Shown: positions 8,586 through 18,010, counted from the first letter of the stretch. The stretch: DNA of 64,000 bases from Methylobacterium radiodurans (GCF_003173735.1 NZ_CP029551.1:3062001-3126000), one strand, 5' to 3'. The notes: a model not told the origin generated them from the letters alone. Program-made: numbers and translations.

Positions 8586-8640
8586 TTGACCCTTGCGACG
8601 CGGGACAACAGATAGATGGCGGGCTCGCTGCACTGCAGCG
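8586..8640 (+). promoter_or_regulatory. Probable promoter and palindromic operator upstream of the XRE/kinase-like regulator
   Basis: TTGACC (8586-8591) is a good -35. The -10 is not sharp (CAGATA at 8609-8614 at 17 bp, or the overlapping GATAGAT). Directly downstream is a perfect palindrome, CGCTGCA-C-TGCAGCG at 8626-8640, covering the expected start site. It holds two TGCA cores; TGCA half-sites are what BzdR of Azoarcus recognises. Autorepression by the product of the gene at 8936 is therefore the simplest reading. It is 296 bp from that start codon, implying a long leader. Confidence 0.5.
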
Positions 8641-8721
8641 TGAGCGGCCCAGAACCGCCGCAGCACGCGACGGGGGAGTGCCCGATCCGGGTGGGAGGCG
8701 ACGGCGTCCACGGATGAACGA

Positions 8722-8811
8722 GGCCAGGAGGCTTCGCGGGGTCCGTGCCGGGAGGGGTTCCGGAAAGCTTGGCCCGGAAGGCTTGGCCGGGCCAGGAGGC
8801 TTGGCCGGGAA
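8722..8811 (+). repeat. Imperfect short repeats in the leader of the regulator gene
   Basis: Three near-copies of GGCTTGGCC(S)GG lie at about 8766-8778, 8780-8793 and 8798-8811. GGCCAGGAGGCTT occurs at 8722-8734 and again at 8790-8802. The 8529-8935 gap (407 bp) contains these repeats, the operator above and no convincing gene. Confidence 0.55.
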
Positions 8812-8935
8812 GGTCTAACTCGGGTATCGACGGATCGGACGCGGACGGCACAGGGCAGGCGTGCCGCCGCGCTGGAGCAGGACGGGCAGCCCCCGGGGTT
8901 GCCGTCGCTGCGTGCAAGGAAGGCGGACGGACGCC

Positions 8936-9814
8936 ATGAACGGCGTGGTGGAACAGGAATCTCACTTTCTGGCCGATCTCGGTCGCCGGGTCCGCCACGG
9001 GCGCACGGTGCGCGGCCTGTCGCGCAAGACGCTGTCGCAGACCTCGGGCCTGTCCGAGCGCTACATCGCGCAGCTCGAGGGCGGTCAGGGCAACGTCTCG
9101 ATCATCCTGCTGCGCCGGGTGGCCAACGCGATGGGCGTGCGCCTCGACGATCTCATCACCGGCAACGACGCGATCCCCGACTGGGTGGTCATGCGCGATC
9201 TCGTGGCCCGGGCCACGCCCGCGCAGATCGCGGCCGCCAAGGCAGCCCTCTCGGGCAGCGCGCAGGGCGCGGGCGCCATGCGCCAGCGGGTCGCGCTGGT
9301 CGGCCTGCGCGGCGCCGGCAAGTCGACGCTCGGGCGCCTCACCGCGGAGCGCATCGGCTGGACCTTCATCGAACTCAACGCCGAGATCGAGCGCGAGAAC
9401 GCCCTTTCGGTGCGCGAAATCTTCGCGATCTACGGGCAGGAGGGCTACAGGCGCCTGGAGCAGGCGGCGCTGCGCCGCCTCACCGAGCATCCGGGTCCAA
9501 TGATCCTGGCCACCAGCGGCGGCATCGTGGCCGAGCCCCTGACCTACGACCTGCTGCTGCAGAACTTCTACAGCATCTGGCTGCGGGCCAAGCCCGAGGA
9601 ACACATGCAGCGGGTGCGCGACCAGGGTCACTTGGCCATGACGGGCGACCACGCCACCGCCATGCAGGAGCTGCGCGCGGTGCTGATGAGTCGCGAGCCG
9701 CTCTACGCCCGCTGCCAAGCCACGGTCGACACCTCCGATGTCCCGCTCGACACGATGGTGGATCGGCTCACCGCCGCGATCGAGACCCGGTTCGGACTCG
9801 CCGCGAGCGCCTGA
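8936..9814 (+). CDS. XRE-family regulator with shikimate-kinase-like domain (BzdR/BoxR type)
   Basis: 292 aa. ATG at 8936 follows AAGGAAGG. Residues about 10-72 form a Cro/CI helix-turn-helix (KTLSQTSGLSERYIAQLEGG is the recognition segment). Residues 117-285 resemble shikimate kinase, with P-loop GLRGAGKS (123-130), FIELNAEIERE, the EGYRRLEQAALRRL block and ATSGGIV. This fusion is characteristic of BzdR (Azoarcus) and BoxR, repressors relieved by benzoyl-CoA that binds the kinase-like domain. No benzoate ligase, box or bzd gene lies within the window, so either the ligand differs or the targets are elsewhere. Autoregulation is suggested by the TGCA-containing palindrome 296 bp upstream. Confidence 0.85.
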   Translation: MNGVVEQESHFLADLGRRVRHGRTVRGLSRKTLSQTSGLSERYIAQLEGGQGNVSIILLRRVANAMGVRLDDLITGNDAIPDWVVMRDLVARATPAQIAAAKAALSGSAQGAGAMRQRVALVGLRGAGKSTLGRLTAERIGWTFIELNAEIERENALSVREIFAIYGQEGYRRLEQAALRRLTEHPGPMILATSGGIVAEPLTYDLLLQNFYSIWLRAKPEEHMQRVRDQGHLAMTGDHATAMQELRAVLMSREPLYARCQATVDTSDVPLDTMVDRLTAAIETRFGLAASA

Positions 9815-9955
9815 GACCGCGCTCGTCCGCTCGGATCCGCGGGTCGAGGCGCGCGTCGTCTTGCCGGGTGAGCGTACGTCATAGCCGGCTTCATGGTGGA
9901 CGGCCCGATCCCGCATCCCGCCGCTTCCGTCGGTGCGGATTAGCGCGGGTGCCTC

Positions 9956-10348
9956 TCACCCCGCCCGGTTCCCGAGCGCTTCCAGTTCCGGGAACGGCAC
10001 GGTCCGGTGTCCGGTGCAGACCTCGTCGTCCTCGATCACGGTGAGCACGGTCCCGTCCGCCCGCACCACGATCTTCGGCTTCTCGGGCTTGTCGAAGGTC
10101 CGGCCCTTCATGTGTGCGGAGACGCAGTAGAGAGTCCGCCCGGCATCCTCGAAGGGTCCGCTGATCCGGGCGTGCTCGAACCGCACCGGGATCAGCGAGA
10201 CCGAGCCGAATGCGACTTGCCGGAGCGCCAGGGCGGCCAAGCGCTCGCGCGCGGTGCCGGATGCCGGCATGTCGGGCGCGGCCCGGCTGCCCATGCAGCC
10301 GCCGGCCAGCAATGCAACGGCGACGGACGCCAGGACCCGTGAACACAT
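9956..10348 (-). CDS. Small putative lipoprotein, unknown function
   Basis: 130 aa. Strong ribosome site GGAGGAGATTCGC before the ATG. The N-terminus [20 protein letters not shown] is a lipoprotein signal with lipobox LAGGC (Cys18), so the mature protein should be membrane-anchored in the periplasm. The mature part has two more Cys (YCVSAHMKG and EVCTGH) that could form a disulfide, and a [16 protein letters not shown] beta-rich stretch. I do not recognise a family. It is divergent from recO, with 90 bp between starts. Confidence 0.7.
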   Translation of the reverse strand: MCSRVLASVAVALLAGGCMGSRAAPDMPASGTARERLAALALRQVAFGSVSLIPVRFEHARISGPFEDAGRTLYCVSAHMKGRTFDKPEKPKIVVRADGTVLTVIEDDEVCTGHRTVPFPELEALGNRAG

Positions 10349-10438
10349 GCGAATCTCCTCCAGAGCTGGGAGAATAAGCCGCCGCGGCGCCGGGGAGGAA
10401 CAGGTGCCGAACGGCTTCCGAGCGCTTATCTCTCACCC

Positions 10439-11155
10439 ATGCAGTGGACCGACGAGGGCATCGTTCTGGGCGTGCGCCGCCACGGGGAGACCGGCGCGGT
10501 GCTGGAGGCCCTGACCCGCGAGCACGGGCGCCATCTCGGCCTCGTACACGGCGGGCGCTCGCGGCGGATGCAGCCGGTGCTGCAGCCGGGCAACCGCGTG
10601 CGGCTCGCTTGGCGAGCGCGTCTCGACGAGGCGCTCGGCACCTACCGGGTCGAGCCGGAGGAATCCGCGGTCTCGCGCCTGATCGGCTCCTCGCTCGCCC
10701 TCTACGGCGTCACCCACATGGCGGGACTGCTGCGCCTCCTGCCCGAGCGCGACCCGCACCCGGCGCTCTACGAGGCTGCCCGCATCCTGATCGAGACGCT
10801 CGACGATCCCGACATCGCGCCCCCCCTGATGGTGCGCTTCGAGCTCGCGGTCCTCGCCGAACTCGGCTTCGGACTCGATCTCGGCGCCTGCGCGGCGACG
10901 GGCTCCAACGACGCGCTGATCTACGTCTCGCCCCGCACGGGCCGGGCGGTCAGCGCCTCGGCGGGCGAGCCCTACCGCGACCGCCTGCTGCCGCTGCCAG
11001 GCTTCCTCATCGGCGCCGGGATGGGCCCGGACGACGTTACCAAGGGGTTTACCTTGACGGGCTACTTCCTCAGCCAGCACATCTGGGGCCCCCGCGCCCT
11101 GCCGGTGCCGGAGGAGCGGGCACGGTTCGTCGCACTCAGCCAGCGTGACGGCTGA
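10439..11155 (+). CDS. recO: DNA repair protein RecO
   Basis: 238 aa, normal length. RecO anneals strands and loads RecA on gaps with RecR/RecF. The N-terminal OB-fold [20 protein letters not shown] with [19 protein letters not shown] is diagnostic; the central helical part ([29 protein letters not shown]) and [15 protein letters not shown] follow. Zinc-binding Cys of the C-terminal domain are mostly absent, as often seen in alphaproteobacteria. It precedes parC by 47 bp on the same strand, the usual Rhizobiales order, so a shared transcript is likely. Confidence 0.93.
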   Translation: MQWTDEGIVLGVRRHGETGAVLEALTREHGRHLGLVHGGRSRRMQPVLQPGNRVRLAWRARLDEALGTYRVEPEESAVSRLIGSSLALYGVTHMAGLLRLLPERDPHPALYEAARILIETLDDPDIAPPLMVRFELAVLAELGFGLDLGACAATGSNDALIYVSPRTGRAVSASAGEPYRDRLLPLPGFLIGAGMGPDDVTKGFTLTGYFLSQHIWGPRALPVPEERARFVALSQRDG

Positions 11156-11202
11156 CGACGTTCATGCTATGTTCCGTGTGAGTCACTGAAGCTGGAGCCG
11201 TC

Positions 11203-13452
11203 ATGGGACAGCCCTTCGAGCCGCCGTCCGGCGACGGCATCGAGAGCGTCGAGCTGAAATCCGCGCTGGAGGAGCGCTACCTCGCCTACGCGCTCTCGAC
11301 CATCATGCACCGGGCGCTGCCCGACGCGCGCGACGGCCTGAAGCCCGTGCACCGGCGCATCCTCTACGGCATGCGGCTGCTACGCCTCGATCCGACCACC
11401 GCACACAAGAAGTGCGCGAAGATCGTCGGCGACGTGATGGGCGACTTCCACCCGCACGGCGACCAGGCGATCTACGACGCGCTGGTGCGCCTCTCCCAGG
11501 ACTTCGCCCAGCGCTATCCCCTGGTCGACGGCCAGGGCAATTTCGGCAACATCGACGGCGACGGCCCGGCCGCCTACCGCTACACCGAGGCGCGCCTCAC
11601 CGAGGTGGCGCGGCTGCTGCTCGACGGGATCGACGAGGACACAGTCGATTTCCGGCCCTCCTACAACGGGGAGAAGGAGGAGCCGATCGTCCTGCCGGCA
11701 GCCTTCCCGAACCTCCTGGCCAACGGCAGCCAGGGCATCGCGGTCGGCATGGCGACCTCGATCCCGCCCCACAACGCGGCCGAGCTCTGCGACGCGGCCC
11801 TCTACCTGATCACCCACCCCGAGGCGACCTCCGCGCATCTCGCCAAGTTCGTGCAGGGCCCGGACTTCCCGACCGGCGGCATCCTCGTGGACTCGGCCGA
11901 ATCGATCGCCGAGGCCTACCGCACCGGGCGCGGCGCCTTCCGGGTGCGCGCCCGCTGGTCCAAGGAAGATCTCGGCCGCGGCACCTGGAACATCGTCGTC
12001 ACCGAGATCCCCTACGGCATCCCGAAGGCGCGGCTCATCGAGAAGATGGCCGAGCTGCTGCAGGAGAAGAAGCTGCCGCTGCTCGCCGACGTGCGCGACG
12101 AGTCGGCCGAGGACGTGCGCGTCGTGCTGGAACCGCGCGCGCGCAGCGTCGACCCGGTCATCCTGATGGAGTCGCTGTTCCGGCTCACCGAGCTGGAGGC
12201 CCGCATCCCGCTCAACCTCAACGTGCTGGTCGACGGCGTCGTGCCGCGGGTGATCGGGCTCGCCGAGTGTCTGCGGCAGTGGGTCGACCACCGCCGCGTG
12301 GTGCTGCAGCGCCGCTCGCGCTTCCGCCTCGGCCAGATCGAGCGGCGCCTGGAGATCCTGGGCGGGTTGCTCATCGTCTATCTCGACCTCGACGAGGTGA
12401 TCCGCATCATCCGCGAGGAGGACGAGCCCAAGGCCGCTCTCATCGCCCGCTTCGATCTCACCGAGATCCAGGCCAACGCCATCCTCGACACGCGGCTGCG
12501 CAGCTTGCGCAAGCTTGAGGAGATGGAGCTGAAGCGCGAGTTCGAGGCGCTGACCGCCGAGAAGGCGGAGATCGAGGGCCTGCTCGGCTCCGACGAGCGG
12601 CAGTGGAAGACGGTCCAGGCCCAGATCCGGGCCGTGAAGAAGACCTTCGGCCCCGAGACCAAGCTCGGCCGCCGCCGCACGACGCTTGAGAACCCGCCCG
12701 ACACCGCGGGCGTCGACTTCACTTCGGCGCTGGTCGAGCGCGAACCCATCACCGTGATCGTCTCGGAGAAGGGCTGGATCCGGGCGCTCAAGGGCCACGT
12801 CGCCGACCTCTCGGGCGTCTCGTTCAAAGGCGACGACGCGCTCAAGATCGCCTTCCCGAGCGAGACGACGGCCAAGATCCTGCTGCTCGCCTCGAACGGC
12901 AAGGTCTTCACCATCGAGGCCTCGAAGCTGCCGGGCGGCCGCGGCTTCGGCGATCCCGTGCGCCTGATGGTCGATCTCGACGACGGCACCGAGGTGGTGG
13001 CCGCGCTCCCCTACCGGCCGGAAAGCCGGCTCCTCATCGCGGGCTCGGACGGGCGCGGCTTCCTGGCGCCGTCCGACGCGCTGGTCGCCAACACCCGCAA
13101 GGGCAAGAGCGTGCTGGGCCTCGACGGAGACGCGACCGCGGCCCTCCTCGTGCCGGCCGGCGAGGGAGACCACGTCGCGGTCTGCACGGCCGACAAGCTG
13201 CTGCTGGTCTTCCCCATCACCGAGCTGTCCGAGCTCGCCCGCGGCAAGGGTGTGCGGCTCCAGCGCTGCCGCCAGACGGTGCTGGCCGGCGCCCACGTCT
13301 TCCGGCTCGCCGAGGGCCTGCCCTGGCGCGACACGGCGGGCCAGAGCCGGCTCGCAAACTTGGGGCTCCTGGAGAAGTGGATGGGCCACCGCTCGGACGC
13401 GGGCAGCCTGATGACCCGCAGCTTCCCGAAATTCGAGCGGTTCGGGGCGTGA
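11203..13452 (+). CDS. parC: DNA topoisomerase IV subunit A
   Basis: 749 aa type IIA topoisomerase subunit that, with ParE, decatenates replicated chromosomes. Residues 12-500 form the cleavage domain; the active-site tyrosine is Y127 in AAYRYTEAR. The quinolone-interaction region reads [10 protein letters not shown] (83-92): Gln88 stands where E. coli ParC has Ser80, a known drug-contact residue. The C-terminal domain (from about 500) has the degenerate beta-pinwheel blades of ParC ([41 protein letters not shown]) and lacks a GyrA box, supporting ParC over GyrA. ATG at 11203 is the only good start. Confidence 0.95.
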   Translation: MGQPFEPPSGDGIESVELKSALEERYLAYALSTIMHRALPDARDGLKPVHRRILYGMRLLRLDPTTAHKKCAKIVGDVMGDFHPHGDQAIYDALVRLSQDFAQRYPLVDGQGNFGNIDGDGPAAYRYTEARLTEVARLLLDGIDEDTVDFRPSYNGEKEEPIVLPAAFPNLLANGSQGIAVGMATSIPPHNAAELCDAALYLITHPEATSAHLAKFVQGPDFPTGGILVDSAESIAEAYRTGRGAFRVRARWSKEDLGRGTWNIVVTEIPYGIPKARLIEKMAELLQEKKLPLLADVRDESAEDVRVVLEPRARSVDPVILMESLFRLTELEARIPLNLNVLVDGVVPRVIGLAECLRQWVDHRRVVLQRRSRFRLGQIERRLEILGGLLIVYLDLDEVIRIIREEDEPKAALIARFDLTEIQANAILDTRLRSLRKLEEMELKREFEALTAEKAEIEGLLGSDERQWKTVQAQIRAVKKTFGPETKLGRRRTTLENPPDTAGVDFTSALVEREPITVIVSEKGWIRALKGHVADLSGVSFKGDDALKIAFPSETTAKILLLASNGKVFTIEASKLPGGRGFGDPVRLMVDLDDGTEVVAALPYRPESRLLIAGSDGRGFLAPSDALVANTRKGKSVLGLDGDATAALLVPAGEGDHVAVCTADKLLLVFPITELSELARGKGVRLQRCRQTVLAGAHVFRLAEGLPWRDTAGQSRLANLGLLEKWMGHRSDAGSLMTRSFPKFERFGA

Positions 13453-13486
13453 AGGACCGGTCGGGAGTCCCACGGACTCAGGCCGC

Positions 13487-14191
13487 TCACCCCGCCCGGC
13501 GGCCGCAGCGCACGTAGCTCGCGCTGCCCTTGGCGCTGGTCCAGGTCAGACGGTCGCCGTCGACCACGAGGCGGACCTGGGAGGACCAGCGCCGCCCGCG
13601 GTCGGTGCACTCGGCGCCCGCGATCCAGGCGTTGCCGACGCGCCGCCCGTCATGGAAGGTGCAGACCGTGCGCCCGGCCTGGGCGCGCTCGCTCGTGATC
13701 GTCGCCTGGTAGTAGCCGCGGCGGCGGTGCGGCGCGCCGCAGGCGGCGGCGTTCGGCCCCCAGACGCCGACATGGTCGGGCCGCTCGTGCAGGAGCGGCG
13801 GAACCGGGTGGCCGACATAGGGCGCGGCGGCCGGCTCGGGGGCCCGCGCCTCCGCCGGGCGGGCGGCGGCCATCTTGTGCGCCCCGCCGGCCGCCTCGCG
13901 CGCGCCCTCGCGGCCCGGTTCGTCGAGCCCGTAGGCGACGCGCCGCGCCGCCTGCACCGCGCCAGGACCCGGATCGGGAAAGTCGAGGGCCGGTCCCTCG
14001 CGCTCGACTGCCGCGGGCCGGAGCGGCAGGTCCTCGGTGAGGAAGACCGCGCTGAAGGCCAGGAACGCGCCCCAGCCCGCCGCCAGGACGAGCGGCACGC
14101 CGAGCCAGGCGCGGCCGCGTCGGCCCGGCTCGGTCCCCTCGTCTGGCAGACCCGGTTCGAGGCCCGCCGCCACCGCCATTCCCCCGGCCAT
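13487..14191 (-). CDS. Unknown single-pass membrane protein with Cys-containing C-terminal domain
   Basis: 234 aa. One membrane segment near residues 29-52 (WLGVPLVLAAGWGAFLAFSAVFL) after a short cytoplasmic N-terminus, then a long Pro/Ala/Glu linker in the periplasm. Residues about 140-234 form a compact domain with four Cys (ACGAPH, VCTFHDGRR, ECTDRG, YVRCGRR), probably paired, and a WSSQVRLVVDGDRLTW beta stretch. Similar Cys-rich domains with GVWGPNAAAC openings are common in Methylobacterium proteins of unknown function, as far as I recall. It lies 21 bp upstream of no partner; the oxygenase gene at 14213 precedes it on the same strand and may share its transcript. ATG at 14179 is an alternative start. 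Confidence 0.65.
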   Translation of the reverse strand: MAGGMAVAAGLEPGLPDEGTEPGRRGRAWLGVPLVLAAGWGAFLAFSAVFLTEDLPLRPAAVEREGPALDFPDPGPGAVQAARRVAYGLDEPGREGAREAAGGAHKMAAARPAEARAPEPAAAPYVGHPVPPLLHERPDHVGVWGPNAAACGAPHRRRGYYQATITSERAQAGRTVCTFHDGRRVGNAWIAGAECTDRGRRWSSQVRLVVDGDRLTWTSAKGSASYVRCGRRAG

Positions 14192-14212
14192 GCTGCCCCC
14201 CCGCAGGCCCCT

Positions 14213-14842
14213 TCAGCGCCCGAAGATGCCCTTCAGGAACTGCGCCGTGCGGTTGCGCTTCTTCTTGCGCTCCAGCTCCGACGCGTCCTTCAGCCACGCC
14301 ACCTGCACGACGCGGCGCTCGCCCTCGAAGGGCTCGTGCCCGTGCCAGGAATTGTCCGCCCGCAGGAATGCGAACATCGTGCCCATCGTCGGCGGCACCT
14401 CGACCGCGAAAGGCTCGTAGTTCTTCCCGTCGTACAGAACCCGCAGACGGCCGGCCGCCGGAGCGTCCCAGGCGTCGTTCATGTAGACGAGGAGTGTGAG
14501 CACCTTCGAGGGCCCGTCCGTGTGGATCGAGCCGTATTTCGGCTGGCTGCGCCGCATGATCGTGGTCAGGCGCGGGCAGGACACGAGGTCGATGCCGAAC
14601 TTCTCGCCGAGGATGCGGGAGAAATCGTCACTCTCCAACTCGTCGATCAGCGCCTTGAACCGGCCCTTGAGCGCCACCTCGTCCACCGTGAGGTAGCCGG
14701 GCTTGGCGATGTCGGGGAAATCCTGCCGGATCGCGTCGATCGCCTCGGGCTTCAGCACGTTCTGGCCGAGCGTCCAGGCATAGGGTTCGCGCGCCACGGG
14801 GGCGGAGCGCACGGCGTCGAGGTCGAGGATCGAGAGCGTCAT
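14213..14842 (-). CDS. 2-oxoglutarate/Fe(II)-dependent oxygenase
   Basis: 209 aa. Iron ligands visible are H107-T-D109 (GSIHTDG) and the distal His in WHGHE (H167 or H169), with Arg176/177 (ERRVVQVAW) as the 2-oxoglutarate carboxylate ligand. These define the double-stranded beta-helix fold of the prolyl-hydroxylase-like group. LTLLVYMNDAWDAPAAGRLRVLYDG fits the core strands. The C-terminus ends in a Lys/Arg-rich tail (LERKKKRNR). No substrate protein or small-molecule pathway is indicated by neighbours. The start ATG 14842 gives a compact N-terminus without a leader, so a cytoplasmic enzyme. Confidence 0.85.
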   Translation of the reverse strand: MTLSILDLDAVRSAPVAREPYAWTLGQNVLKPEAIDAIRQDFPDIAKPGYLTVDEVALKGRFKALIDELESDDFSRILGEKFGIDLVSCPRLTTIMRRSQPKYGSIHTDGPSKVLTLLVYMNDAWDAPAAGRLRVLYDGKNYEPFAVEVPPTMGTMFAFLRADNSWHGHEPFEGERRVVQVAWLKDASELERKKKRNRTAQFLKGIFGR

Positions 14843-15091
14843 CAGGGAACCGAACCCCCCGGAGGAAGAAGAACGGGCGTACCAAACCGCGAACGCGTTC
14901 CGGGCAACCGAATGTTAACCGGCCTGCGCCAGCGGCAAATCCATAAACCGTCCGATTACGGCACCGCCACGGCGGATTATCGCCGGGCTTTGCAACCGGG
15001 TGACACCCGGGGTCTTCCCGCGGGCCGTCGAAACTGCCATGCTTGTGCTCTGTTCAGGTTTCCGAGCGTGCTGAGGCGCCTGTTTCCCACG

Positions 15092-15397
15092 ATGCGACGC
15101 CTCGTCAGCGCCTGCCTCATCGGCCTCGCCTTCGGCGCCCCGGCCAAGGCGCAGGGCCGGGCCTCCACCTCGACCGGCCGGCTCCTCTCCTGCGCCGAGA
15201 CGATAGCCCTGGTGAAGCAGGAGGGCGCCGTCGTGCTCGCCGTGCCCAAGGGGCCGCCGGAGCGGTTCGTGCGCGACCGCTCCTTCTGCACCTTCTCGGA
15301 GATCGCCGAGCTGCGCTTCGTGCCCACCCGCGACAACCCGCAATGCCCGGTCGGCTACCGCTGCCGCGAGCCGGGCTTCGAGGAGTGGGACTGGTAG
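15092..15397 (+). CDS. Small exported Cys-rich protein, unknown function
   Basis: 101 aa. Signal peptide MRRLVSACLIGLAFGAPAKAQ with an AxA cleavage site. The mature part has four Cys (LSCAETI, SFCTFSE, PQCPVGYRCREP), probably two disulfides in the periplasm. LLSCAETIALVKQEGAVVLAV and an acidic GFEEWDW terminus are notable. Similar small proteins occur in Rhizobiales but I know of no assigned role. A GTG at 15068 in frame could add 8 residues. It ends 70 bp before the ABC transporter gene on the same strand. Confidence 0.7.
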   Translation: MRRLVSACLIGLAFGAPAKAQGRASTSTGRLLSCAETIALVKQEGAVVLAVPKGPPERFVRDRSFCTFSEIAELRFVPTRDNPQCPVGYRCREPGFEEWDW

Positions 15398-15467
15398 GCG
15401 GATCGGCCGCGCCACCCTCGGGGGAGATTGCGAAAGTTTCACGCGACATCCCGGGCCGGGTGCCTCT

Positions 15468-17678
15468 ATGTCGCCACGACCCGCCGTCACTGCCGCTGAC
15501 GGCGGCAAGGGGAAGACGATCGAGGTCGTTGAGCCCCGGACGCTCGGGACGATCTGGGAGACGCGCGTGGCCGCATTCAGGAGCGGGCTCGGGATGCAGG
15601 CCGTGCTCACCGCACTGGCCGCCCTGGTGCTGTTGGCGATGCCGGGAATCCCCTCGCCGCCGCTCTACGTCTCGCTCGCCGGCTTCGCGATGGCGGGCAT
15701 CCTGCTGGCCTCGGCCAACCTCTCCGCCTACCTGAAGATCTTCGTCTCGGTTTACGGCATCGGCTACCTGCTGCTCGCCGGCACCAAGACGCTGGCCGCC
15801 ATGGGCGCCCTGCCGCCGGTGATCGCCGCGTTGCTGCCCCCGGCCTTCGCGGCGACCGGTGCCGTGGTCTTCGGCGGCATCGTGCTGGCGATCTCCTACT
15901 GGAAGCCGATCCGCGACATCACGCTGATCGCCGATCCCTACTTCGCCAACCGGGACGCGCCGACCAAGGAGATCGGCCTGTTCCGCTGGTTCGGCCGCAC
16001 CGAGGGACAGATCGGTCAGCGCCTCGTCGCGCTCTCGATCTTCGTGAACTTCGCCGACGTGGCGCTGACCCTGCGGTTCAACTTCTTCTACCGCGACATG
16101 TACAACACGCTACAGGAGCTGAACGCCGAGGCCTTCTGGTACCAGATCACCTGGATCTTCATCCCGCTCGCCGTCATCAATATCGCGATCGGCATGTTCG
16201 ACCTCTTCGTCGACTCCTCCCTGCACATCCGCTGGCGCACCTGGCTGACGCACAGCCTCTACGAGCGCTGGCTCGGAAAGGGCACGCACTACCGCATCCC
16301 CTTCACGGACGTGGAGGCCGACAACCCGGACCAGCGCATCCAGCAGGACGTCAACGCCTTCATCCAGCAGACCGCGAGCCTGTCGATCCGGCTGCTCAGC
16401 CAGGCGGCGCAGCTCGTCTCCTTCATCGTCATCCTGTGGACGATCTCGCGCGACTTCGTGCTGCCCTTCACCGACACGGTGATCCCGGGCTTCCTGGTCT
16501 GGCTGGTGATCGCCTACGCGGTGGTCGGCACCTGGCTCACCCACGTCATCGGCCGGCCGCTGATCGGGCTGAACTTCCGCCAGGAGCAGGTCGAGGCCGA
16601 CTTCCGCTTCTCGCTCGCCCGCGATCGCATCTACTCGGAGCAGATCGCGCTGATGCGCGGCGAGCGCGCCGAGGCCTCGCGGCTGGCCACGCTGTTCCAC
16701 GCGGTGATCGACAACTACGTCGACATCATCTTCCGGCGCATCAAGCTCATCGCCTTCACCTTCACCTACCGGCAGGCGAGCGCGGTCTTCCCGCTGATCG
16801 TCGCGGCGCCGTCCTTCTTCTCGAAGAAGATCACGCTCGGCACCCTGCAGCAGACCTCGGACGCCTTCAGCAACGTGAAGGGCTCGCTCGACTTCTTCGT
16901 CAACAGCTACATCACCCTGGCCTCCTACCGGGCCAACACCATCCGTCTCGGCTCCTTCAAGCGGGCGATGACGAAGGCGGAGGCGCTCTCGGCCGCGGGC
17001 TACGGCCTGGAGCAGGGCAACGACACGCAGGGACCGGTCACCGCGCGCGGCCTGACCCTGGCGCTGCCCGACGGCCGCGAGATCGTGCGGGCCGACCAGC
17101 TCGCCCTGCCGAAGGGCGCCGCGACCCTGGTGGCCGGCCCCTCGGGATCCGGCAAGTCGACCCTGTTCCGCGCGATCGCCGGCATCTGGCCGTTCGGGAA
17201 GGGCCGGATCGACGTGCCGGCCGGGCAGTCCGCCCTGGTCCTGCCGCAGAAGCCCTACCTGCCGCTGGGGACCCTGCGCGGCGCCATCGCCTATCCGAAC
17301 ACGGTCGATCAGGTGGACGACGCGGCGATCCGCGAGGCGCTCGTCGCCGCGCAACTGCCCCAGCTCGCCGACAAGCTCGACGAGGTGGACAACTGGGACC
17401 GGCGCCTCTCGGGCGGCGAGCAACAGCGGCTCGCCATCGCCCGGGCGCTGCTCGCCAAGCCGGACTGGCTCTTCCTCGACGAGGCGACCGCGGCCTTGGA
17501 CGAACCGAGCGAGGCCGCGATCTACCGGATGCTGCGCCAGCTCCTGCCCGGGACGACGATCGTCTCGATCGGCCATCGCTCGACGCTGAACGCGCTGCAC
17601 GACCGCAGGGTCGAGATGCAGCCTGAGAGCGGGCTGTTCACCCCGCGCGACGCGCGCATGCCGGTGCCGGCGGAGTAG
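15468..17678 (+). CDS. ABC transporter, fused permease/ATPase of the YddA/BacA-related (ABCD-type) family
   Basis: 736 aa inner-membrane half-transporter. The first 160 residues hold two to four hydrophobic helices absent from short relatives (LTALAALVLLAMPGI, LYVSLAGFAMAGILLASANL, PPAFAATGAVVFGGIVLAI). The SbmA/BacA-like membrane domain follows (ADPYFANRDAPTKE, RDMYNTLQELNAEAFW, RWRTWLTHSLYERWL). The nucleotide-binding domain has Walker A GPSGSGKS (557-564), signature LSGGEQQR (647-654), Walker B WLFLDEAT and the H-loop SIGHRS. Family members (YddA, Rv1819c, BacA with a fused ATPase) import peptides or vitamin B12 or act on very-long-chain lipids. Homodimer expected. Substrate unknown. Confidence 0.9.
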   Translation: MSPRPAVTAADGGKGKTIEVVEPRTLGTIWETRVAAFRSGLGMQAVLTALAALVLLAMPGIPSPPLYVSLAGFAMAGILLASANLSAYLKIFVSVYGIGYLLLAGTKTLAAMGALPPVIAALLPPAFAATGAVVFGGIVLAISYWKPIRDITLIADPYFANRDAPTKEIGLFRWFGRTEGQIGQRLVALSIFVNFADVALTLRFNFFYRDMYNTLQELNAEAFWYQITWIFIPLAVINIAIGMFDLFVDSSLHIRWRTWLTHSLYERWLGKGTHYRIPFTDVEADNPDQRIQQDVNAFIQQTASLSIRLLSQAAQLVSFIVILWTISRDFVLPFTDTVIPGFLVWLVIAYAVVGTWLTHVIGRPLIGLNFRQEQVEADFRFSLARDRIYSEQIALMRGERAEASRLATLFHAVIDNYVDIIFRRIKLIAFTFTYRQASAVFPLIVAAPSFFSKKITLGTLQQTSDAFSNVKGSLDFFVNSYITLASYRANTIRLGSFKRAMTKAEALSAAGYGLEQGNDTQGPVTARGLTLALPDGREIVRADQLALPKGAATLVAGPSGSGKSTLFRAIAGIWPFGKGRIDVPAGQSALVLPQKPYLPLGTLRGAIAYPNTVDQVDDAAIREALVAAQLPQLADKLDEVDNWDRRLSGGEQQRLAIARALLAKPDWLFLDEATAALDEPSEAAIYRMLRQLLPGTTIVSIGHRSTLNALHDRRVEMQPESGLFTPRDARMPVPAE

Positions 17679-17810
17679 GCGGGCGCTTCCTCTACTCGGC
17701 CGGCACCGGCCCCACTGACGCCCACCATCCCGAGCCTGCCGAGCGGAACCCGGAACAACGGTGGCGGGAACCGAATAGCTGATCTCGGTCGATCAAACCG
17801 TGAGTTGTGG

Positions 17811-18004
17811 ATCCGCTCCCCCCATGCGGGGAGAGGGCTTCGGCGACCTTGTCGTTGCCGAAGCGAGCCGGCAGGCGAGGGGGCTTTCCCGGAAGAGCCT
17901 CCTCCGGAATCGCCCCCTCACCGCCGCTGCGGCTTCGCCTCCGCTTCCTGTCTGCACGACGAGGTGCAGACAGGCCTCTCCCCGCACGGCGGGGAGAGGG
18001 GTGA
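17811..18004. repeat. Composite palindromic intergenic element
   Basis: The 332-bp gap 17679-18010 has no gene but is packed with hairpins: CTCCCC/GGGGAG (17816-17833); GCTTCGGC/GCCGAAGC (17837-17864); GAGGGGGC/GCCCCCTC (17877-17919) enclosing a TTCC..GGAA arm; a perfect 11-bp stem CCTGTCTGCAC/GTGCAGACAGG (17947-17974); and immediately after it a perfect 11-bp stem CCTCTCCCCGC/GCGGGGAGAGG (17975-17999). Such structure suggests a mobile or REP-like intergenic repeat. It may also help terminate the transcripts that converge here. Confidence 0.75.
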
Positions 18005-18010
18005 CCCCGG

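Noticed and set aside
11380-13473. A 697-codon minus-strand open frame opposite parC
   Set aside because: Antisense shadow; ParC is complete and the frame has no start context or domain.
17811-18004. Repeated CTCTCCCC/GGGGAGAG blocks as a CRISPR array
   Set aside because: Blocks are inverted, not direct, of unequal spacing, without uniform spacers and without cas genes.
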